From DSSB01 sp046346845 (GTDB lineage: Bacteria > UBA10199 > DSSB01): DNA of 64,000 nt. The translations under genes were made by a program, and so were the position numbers. Location of the stretch: assembly GCA_046346845.1 (NCBI GenBank), contig JAXMHH010000002.1:186001-250000 (forward strand), given 5' to 3'. This document shows, piece after piece, positions 59,038 to 64,000 of this stretch (within the stretch, counting starts at the first letter, position 1; every line of letters starts with the position of its first letter). The notes beneath the pieces were generated by a model that was not told the origin of the DNA, searched no databases, and saw only the letters and a program-made list of their open reading frames with translations.

Positions 59038-60048
59038 ATGGAATTCAAAGTCTCATGGCAGCTAGGCTTGGCCAGTTTGGCGCTTTCGCTTTTGCTTTTG
59101 CTTCACCCCACCACCAGCTCCGCCTACGGCCTCGGATTGCGCAACGACGACATCCAGAAATTCGCCGCCGAAAGAGTCTGCCCGGGACCGGAGGAACAAA
59201 GCCAAAGCCCCTCCTGTCAATCGGCCAAGGCCCAATGCATCCAAGAATTAAATAACTGTTTCCATCAGAACGTCGAAGCCACCGTCCATTGTTATTTCGA
59301 CGATTTCGACGGGGGCAAGCTCAAGTGCAAAAACCAGGAAGTCTGCGTCCAAGAATCGGATGATGGGTGCGCGGTCGCGGAATTGACGATGTACGAGAAG
59401 CCCCTCTACGCCTGTATCAACGAAGCGAAACAGCACCATACCCAGGCCATCGGCGATGCCTGCAATTTCGAAAATGCTCCGGCCGCATGCGGCGACGGCC
59501 ATGTCAGCGGAGACGAAATCTGCGATGGAACCCTCGGCAAGAACAACACGATTATCGCCGGTAAATGCAGCCAGGATTGCCGCACCATTTCCACCTGCGG
59601 CAATGGAATCACCGAAGGCGACGAGGCCTGCGACGCCGGGAAACTCAATGGCAGCCCGGGCCACTGCAATGCCGTCTGTACCGCCACCGAGACCGGTGCT
59701 GGCGGTGCCTTTCCCGGTTTCGACGGCGAAAATCCCGCCCCCAAGCCCAATCAGAATCCTGGCCCCGCCTTGGGACTTTTCCCCACTACCACCGGCGGAA
59801 CGCCTTTGGTGGTACACCGGATCAATGATGCCGAACCGGATCAGAAACCGGAGGAACTTCCCTACGAGGTTGCCGCAAACGGGCGCGATGAGTTCGTGAC
59901 CATGGCCCCCGCCGCTGTCCCTAGCCTGCAAGGCTCTGGCTGCAGTCTCGGGGCAGGCGTCACCGACTCGCCGGCTTCCCTCGCGCCCCTTTGTCTCTTC
60001 TTGGTCTTGATGTGGCGAGGGCTCATGCGGGTCGCGCAACGCCCCTGA
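59038..60048 (+). CDS. Cys-rich exported DUF4215 protein with C-terminal Gly-Cys sorting-type tail
   Basis: A 336-residue protein with AAGGAGGAT before the ATG. The signal peptide ends near residue 29. A Cys-rich helical domain has CQSAKAQCIQELNNC (two C-x6-C steps) and CYFDDFDGGKLKCKNQEVC. Two DUF4215-like motifs follow (CGDGHVSGDEICDG, CGNGITEGDEACDAG). A Pro/Asn-rich linker leads to SGCSLG, a membrane span and RVAQRP. It is the clearest bridge between the Cys-helical family and the CDDGN-repeat protein at 25027. Function unknown. Confidence 0.8.
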   Translation: MEFKVSWQLGLASLALSLLLLLHPTTSSAYGLGLRNDDIQKFAAERVCPGPEEQSQSPSCQSAKAQCIQELNNCFHQNVEATVHCYFDDFDGGKLKCKNQEVCVQESDDGCAVAELTMYEKPLYACINEAKQHHTQAIGDACNFENAPAACGDGHVSGDEICDGTLGKNNTIIAGKCSQDCRTISTCGNGITEGDEACDAGKLNGSPGHCNAVCTATETGAGGAFPGFDGENPAPKPNQNPGPALGLFPTTTGGTPLVVHRINDAEPDQKPEELPYEVAANGRDEFVTMAPAAVPSLQGSGCSLGAGVTDSPASLAPLCLFLVLMWRGLMRVAQRP

Positions 60049-60137
60049 GGGAATTTCGTCCCGGAAACCAGACCACGAGAAAGAAAAAAATACTTAACCG
60101 CAAGGAGGAAGCGAACTTTCTGAGCCTATTTTAAAGA

Positions 60138-60153
60138 AGTAAAAATAATTACC
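60138..60153 (+). promoter_or_regulatory. GGTAA-N6-TTACC-type element (60.1 kb)
   Basis: AGTAA-AAATAA-TTACC, 84 bp upstream of the -24 GG; a further AATTACCC follows. Confidence 0.58.
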
Positions 60154-60226
60154 TAATTACCCTATAAGTCTTACCTTCCAGGGCAGTGTGTTAGTGTAAC
60201 TTGTTGAATTTATTAATAGCTATTAT

Positions 60227-60244
60227 TTGGCATCCTCATTGCTT
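60227..60244 (+). promoter_or_regulatory. Sigma-54 promoter candidate for the small gene at 60287
   Basis: TTGGCAT-N5-TTGCTT: GG at 60229-60230, GC at 60241-60242. Start expected near 60254. Confidence 0.82.
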
Positions 60245-60286
60245 TTTATCTGGATAGCATTTGAAAATATTCAGAGGGGGTAGGCA

Positions 60287-60451
60287 ATGTTGGTCCAAAT
60301 TCAAAAAAATTCCGGTCTTAAGGTGATTAGCAAGACTGAGCTGTACCAAAATTTTTCCCAAAACTCCGCAAAGCCCGCCTACATCAAAAATACCAATATG
60401 CCCAAAACCGGCGGCAAAGACTTCGCCTCCATTCTCCTTAGCAAGATTTAA
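60287..60451 (+). CDS. Small protein, predicted sigma-54 target
   Basis: A 54-residue protein that begins MLVQIQKNSGLKVISK and ends FASILLSKI. It has an AGAGGGGG ribosome site, a strong -24/-12 promoter and an upstream element, so it is almost certainly expressed. There is no Cys, signal peptide or membrane span. The sequence is polar and rich in Lys, Asn and Ser. It could be a small secreted peptide, a regulator or a structural subunit; nothing in it settles the matter. It is the last predicted member of the regulon before nrdJ. Confidence 0.7.
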   Translation: MLVQIQKNSGLKVISKTELYQNFSQNSAKPAYIKNTNMPKTGGKDFASILLSKI

Positions 60452-60615
60452 CCGGCAAAAAACCTCCGGCCCCGGAGCCAAGGCAATGGTCCGTGTGTTT
60501 TACCTACCGAGGGCCATGCCTGGAATTCCCGAAACCGACATCTCCCTCCCTTTTCCAAGCCGCACCCAGCGCCGCTTTCCCAAAATTTTGCATCCTCCAA
60601 AAGATTTTCCGTTGA

Positions 60616-60663
60616 CCACAGCATCTAGTTATGACAAGACGGAAAAGACACAAGATATTGTGG
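60616..60663. promoter_or_regulatory. NrdR boxes upstream of nrdJ
   Basis: ACACAAGATATTGTGG at 60648-60663 matches the NrdR consensus ACACWATATATWGTGT at 14 of 16 positions. A degenerate second copy at 60616-60631 starts exactly 32 bp upstream (10 of 16), the usual three-turn NrdR spacing. Confidence 0.72.
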
Positions 60664-60686
60664 TTTTTCTTCCCAGGTTCTATAAT
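60658..60686 (+). promoter_or_regulatory. nrdJ promoter (TTGTGG-17-TATAAT)
   Basis: TTGTGG at 60658-60663, 17-base spacer, perfect TATAAT at 60681-60686. The -35 element lies inside the NrdR box, so NrdR binding should block RNA polymerase. Confidence 0.82.
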
Positions 60687-60770
60687 CAAAAAACTAAAAA
60701 TTGTTGAGTTTTAGGGGTTTATGGCGTCTTGCCGCCCCGCGTCACTTCATACTCTCGAGGAGGATCTCTC

Positions 60771-63700
60771 ATGACCGTGAAGGCTCTACCGTCCGTCCGT
60801 TCCAATCGCCGTGCCGCTGCCAATGCCGCCAAGGGCAAGGGTCTCAAAATCCCCCGCCGCCATACCGAGGCCGGGAAAGACCCGCTCGAGAGCATCCCTT
60901 ACGAGTACCGCAGCTCGGTGATCACCAACCCGGACGGTTCCGTGGTCTTCAAGATGGAGAACGCCGAGATCCCCAAGGGCTGGAGCCAGCTCGCCACCGA
61001 CATCATCGTCTCCAAATACTTCCGCAAGGCGGGCGTGCCCGTGACCGGCCGCGAGACCTCGGCCAAGCAGGTCGTGCACCGCATCGTCCACAGCATCCGC
61101 AAGGCAGGCGAGACCCTCGGCGGCTATTTCGCAACTCCGGAAGACGCCCAGGCCTTCGAAGATGAATTGAAATACCTGCTCATCACCCAGCGCGGCGCCT
61201 TCAATTCGCCCGTGTGGTTTAACTGCGGCCTTTACCAAGAGTACGGCATCGAGGGTTCGGGCGGTAACCACTTTTGGAATCCCGAGACCGACGAGATCGA
61301 CACCACGGTCAACAGCTACGAGCATCCCCAGTGCTCGGCCTGCTTCATCCAATCGGTCGACGACGACCTGATGAGCATCTTCGACCTCGCCAAAAACGAG
61401 GCCCGCCTCTTCAAGTACGGCTCCGGCACCGGCTCCAACTTCTCGAAGATCCGCGGCCACCAAGAGAAGCTCAGCGGCGGCGGGACTTCCTCCGGCCTGA
61501 TGAGCTTCCTCGAGGTCCTCGACCGCGGCGCCGGCGCCACCAAGAGCGGCGGCACCACGCGCCGCGCCGCCAAGATGGTCTGCCTCGACATGGACCATCC
61601 CGAGATCGTCGACTTCGTCAACTGGAAGGTCCGCGAGGAGCGCAAGGTCGCCGCCCTGATCGCGGCCGGCTACTCCAGCGACTTCAACGGCGACGCCTAC
61701 CGCACGGTCGGCGGGCAAAACTCCAACAACTCGGTGCGCGTCACCGACGAGTTCATGAAGGCGGTCGAGGAAGACAAGGAGTGGAAGACCTACATGCGCA
61801 CCACCGGCGCGGTCTGCGACGTCCTCCAGGCCCGCGACCTCTTCAAGCAGGTCGCCTTCGCGGCCTGGGCCTGCGCGGATCCCGGCGTACAGTACGACAG
61901 CACCATCAACCGATGGCACACCTGCAAGAACACCGGGCGCATCAACGCAAGCAACCCCTGTTCCGAGTACATGTTCCTCGACGACACGGCCTGCAACCTC
62001 TCCTCGATCAACCTCACCAAGTATCTCAATGAAGACGGCAGCTGGGACATCGAGGGCTACCGCCACGCCATCCGCAACCTGATCATTGCCCAGGAGATCC
62101 TGGTCGACTTCAGCTCTTACCCGACCGAGAGAATCGCGCGGAACAGCCACGACTTCCGCCCCCTCGGCCTGGGCTACGCCAACCTTGGCTCGGCGCTGAT
62201 GATCCAAGGCATCCCCTACGACTCCGAAGCGGGTCGGCAGACCGCCGCGGCCCTCACCGCCATCCTCTGCGGCCATGGCTACAAGACCTCCGCCGAGATC
62301 GCGGCCGCCAAGGCGCCCTTCCCCGGCTTCGAACTCAACCGGGAACCCATGCTCGAAGTCATCGGCATGCACCGCGACGCCGCCTACCAGATCGACGCGG
62401 CCGCCTGCCCCGCCGACCTGCTCAAGGCCGCGCAGGAAGATTGGGACAAGGCGCTGGAGCTGGGCGAACACCACGGCTACCGCAACGCCCAGGCCACGGT
62501 GCTCGCGCCCACCGGCACCATCGGCCTGCTCATGGACTGCGACACCACCGGCATCGAGCCCGACTTCGCCCTGGTGAAGTTCAAAAAACTCGCCGGCGGC
62601 GGCTACTTCAAGATCATCAACCAGTCGGTGCCCCTGGCTCTCAAGAAGCTGGGCTATTCGGCCCGCGAGATCGCCGACATCGTCACTTACGTGCGCGGCA
62701 GCTCCAGCCTGCACGCCGCGCCGCACATCAACCGGGAAAGCCTGCGCGCGAAAGGCTTCACCGAGGGCGAGATCGAGAAGATCGAGGGCACTCTCGAGGG
62801 CGTCTTCGACATCTCCCAGGCCTTCAGCACCTGGAACATCGGCGAGGAGACCCTCCAACGCCTCGGTTTCAAGAAGGAGAAATACAAAGATCCCTCCTTC
62901 AACCTGCTCGCCGCCCTCGGCTTCACCGCCGCCCAGATCCAGGAGGCCAACGACACGATCTGCGGGCGCATGACCATCGAGGGTGCCCCGCACCTCAATC
63001 CGGACCACCTGCCGATCTTCGACTGCGCCAACAAGTGCGGCCAATACGGCAAACGCTTCCTGGCGCCCATGAGCCATATCCGGATGATGGCCGCCACCCA
63101 ACCCTTCCTCTCCGGCGCGATCAGCAAGACGGTCAATCTCCCACAAGAGGCCACCGTCGAGGATATCGAAGAGATCTACACCGAAGGCTGGAAGCTGGGG
63201 CTAAAGGCCGTGGCCCTGTACCGCGACGGCTGCAAGCTCAGCCAGCCGCTCTCCACCAAGGCCGACAAGAAGGAAGAGGCGAAGGACGAAACTGCGGCGG
63301 TCGCCGCCCAGCCCCGGCTGGAACGCCGCCGCATGCCCCGCAAGCGCCGCGGCTTCACGCAGGAGGCCCGCGTCGGCGGCAACAAGGTCTACCTCCGCAC
63401 CGGCGAATACGAAGACGGTGCCCTAGGCGAGATCTTCATCGACATGCACAAGGAAGGCGCCGCCTTCCGCAGCATGATGAACTGCTTCGCGATCGCGGTC
63501 TCCCTGGGCCTGCAATACGGGGTCCCGCTGAAGGAATACGTCGACGTCTTCACCTTCACCCGCTTCGAGCCGCAGGGTCCCGTCGACCACCCCAACATCA
63601 AGTTCGCGACCTCGATCATCGACTTCATTTTCCGCCTCTTGGGCCTCGAGTATATGGGCCGCACCGACCTGGTGCAGGTGAAGCCCAGCGACGAGCAGTT

Positions 63701-63968
63701 GCTGGATCTGGCCAGCAGCAAGGCCAAACTCGAGCAGGCCAAGGGCGCCGAGACCGCTCCCGTCAAGCCCGCCTCCCCGCCGCAACTGGCGGTGATCCAA
63801 GGAGAAAAGCACGAGGCGGTCGAAGGCAAGGCCGAAAACACCCTGAGCGACCACCTTTCCACGATGATGGGCGACGCCCCCTTCTGCGACCAATGCGGGC
63901 ATATCACGGTGCGGAACGGCGCCTGCTACAAGTGCCTGAATTGCGGGAATTCGATGGGCTGCTCCTAA
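60771..63968 (+). CDS. nrdJ: Adenosylcobalamin-dependent (class II) ribonucleotide reductase
   Basis: NrdJ reduces ribonucleotides to deoxyribonucleotides using adenosylcobalamin to generate the thiyl radical. The protein has 1065 residues from ATG 60771, behind GAGGAGGAT. Motifs include FNSPVWFNCG, QCSACFI, KYGSGTGSNFS, SNPCSEY near residue 395, and DDTACNLSSINL. The C-terminus is a zinc ribbon, CDQCGHITVRNGACYKC plus CGNSMGCS, typical of the long NrdJ type. It works without oxygen, so the cell can make DNA in both oxic and anoxic conditions if it obtains B12. NrdR control is indicated by the upstream boxes. Confidence 0.96.
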   Translation: MTVKALPSVRSNRRAAANAAKGKGLKIPRRHTEAGKDPLESIPYEYRSSVITNPDGSVVFKMENAEIPKGWSQLATDIIVSKYFRKAGVPVTGRETSAKQVVHRIVHSIRKAGETLGGYFATPEDAQAFEDELKYLLITQRGAFNSPVWFNCGLYQEYGIEGSGGNHFWNPETDEIDTTVNSYEHPQCSACFIQSVDDDLMSIFDLAKNEARLFKYGSGTGSNFSKIRGHQEKLSGGGTSSGLMSFLEVLDRGAGATKSGGTTRRAAKMVCLDMDHPEIVDFVNWKVREERKVAALIAAGYSSDFNGDAYRTVGGQNSNNSVRVTDEFMKAVEEDKEWKTYMRTTGAVCDVLQARDLFKQVAFAAWACADPGVQYDSTINRWHTCKNTGRINASNPCSEYMFLDDTACNLSSINLTKYLNEDGSWDIEGYRHAIRNLIIAQEILVDFSSYPTERIARNSHDFRPLGLGYANLGSALMIQGIPYDSEAGRQTAAALTAILCGHGYKTSAEIAAAKAPFPGFELNREPMLEVIGMHRDAAYQIDAAACPADLLKAAQEDWDKALELGEHHGYRNAQATVLAPTGTIGLLMDCDTTGIEPDFALVKFKKLAGGGYFKIINQSVPLALKKLGYSAREIADIVTYVRGSSSLHAAPHINRESLRAKGFTEGEIEKIEGTLEGVFDISQAFSTWNIGEETLQRLGFKKEKYKDPSFNLLAALGFTAAQIQEANDTICGRMTIEGAPHLNPDHLPIFDCANKCGQYGKRFLAPMSHIRMMAATQPFLSGAISKTVNLPQEATVEDIEEIYTEGWKLGLKAVALYRDGCKLSQPLSTKADKKEEAKDETAAVAAQPRLERRRMPRKRRGFTQEARVGGNKVYLRTGEYEDGALGEIFIDMHKEGAAFRSMMNCFAIAVSLGLQYGVPLKEYVDVFTFTRFEPQGPVDHPNIKFATSIIDFIFRLLGLEYMGRTDLVQVKPSDEQLLDLASSKAKLEQAKGAETAPVKPASPPQLAVIQGEKHEAVEGKAENTLSDHLSTMMGDAPFCDQCGHITVRNGACYKCLNCGNSMGCS

Positions 63969-64000
63969 CCGATTCCTCAAAAACCGAAAACCCCGCTCAC

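Larger units (their letters stand above)
60452..60770. other. 319-bp nrdJ upstream region
   Basis: Contains the NrdR boxes and promoter. The rest shows a CTCCGG/CCGGAG repeat near 60465-60478 without a T-run, and no riboswitch pattern: no B12-box sequence was found despite the B12-dependent product. Confidence 0.55.

Noticed and set aside
60462..60480. CTCCGG/CCGGAG repeat after the small gene
   Set aside because: No T-run and a two-base loop make it unlikely to be a terminator.
1..64000. CRISPR arrays, tRNA, rRNA, insertion sequences and integrase genes
   Set aside because: None seen on reading both strands; the repeats found are coding repeats or regulatory elements.

Overview
The window comes from a Gram-negative bacterium: it encodes an Omp85 outer-membrane protein, a TamB-like protein, an efflux adaptor, Lgt and many lipoproteins and secreted proteins. 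Several traits recall Myxococcota and other former Deltaproteobacteria: a Ser/Thr kinase fused to a sigma-54 activator, thrombospondin type 3 and DUF4215 (E-x-CDDGN) repeat proteins, and C-terminal Gly-Cys/membrane/basic tails like MYXO-CTERM. There is no rRNA or ribosomal marker, so the phylum is a guess. MetH and NrdJ show dependence on cobalamin.

Layout. 1-5.3 kb: end of an efflux adaptor, then metH with a MetE-like gene directly upstream. 5.3-12.8 kb: envelope genes tamB-like, Omp85 and a cell-wall amidase. 13-19 kb: two small exported proteins, then a Cre-type unit. creD and a GH3 hexosaminidase run on the + strand and converge on creB-creC-L,D-transpeptidase on the - strand. 19-29 kb: an FHA protein, a thrombospondin-repeat protein, a PlsC-like acyltransferase, a TetR regulator divergent from a fatty-acid hydroxylase, a DUF4215-repeat protein, a large hypothetical protein and lgt. 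29.9-35 kb: a 1683-residue fusion of kinase, ATPase, TPR, GAF, sigma-54 AAA+ and Fis-type HTH domains.

35.7-60.5 kb is the accessory region and the main interest. Nearly every transcription unit starts with a -24/-12 (sigma-54) promoter: nine are listed. Seven of the nine also have an AT-rich near-palindrome, GGTAA-N6-TTACC, centred about 63-93 bp upstream of the -24 element. A further copy lies immediately before the start codon of the kinase/sigma-54 activator. I infer one sigma-54 regulon driven by that activator. Its predicted targets are a pair of M4-like metalloproteases, large proteins without signal peptides, a series of cysteine-rich exported proteins with a C-terminal Gly-Cys sorting-type tail, a lipoprotein propeller, a barrel-like protein and a 54-residue small protein.

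60.6-64 kb: a B12-dependent ribonucleotide reductase (nrdJ) with a TTGTGG-17-TATAAT promoter overlapping a strong NrdR-box candidate. I found no tRNA, rRNA, CRISPR array, insertion sequence or integrase.
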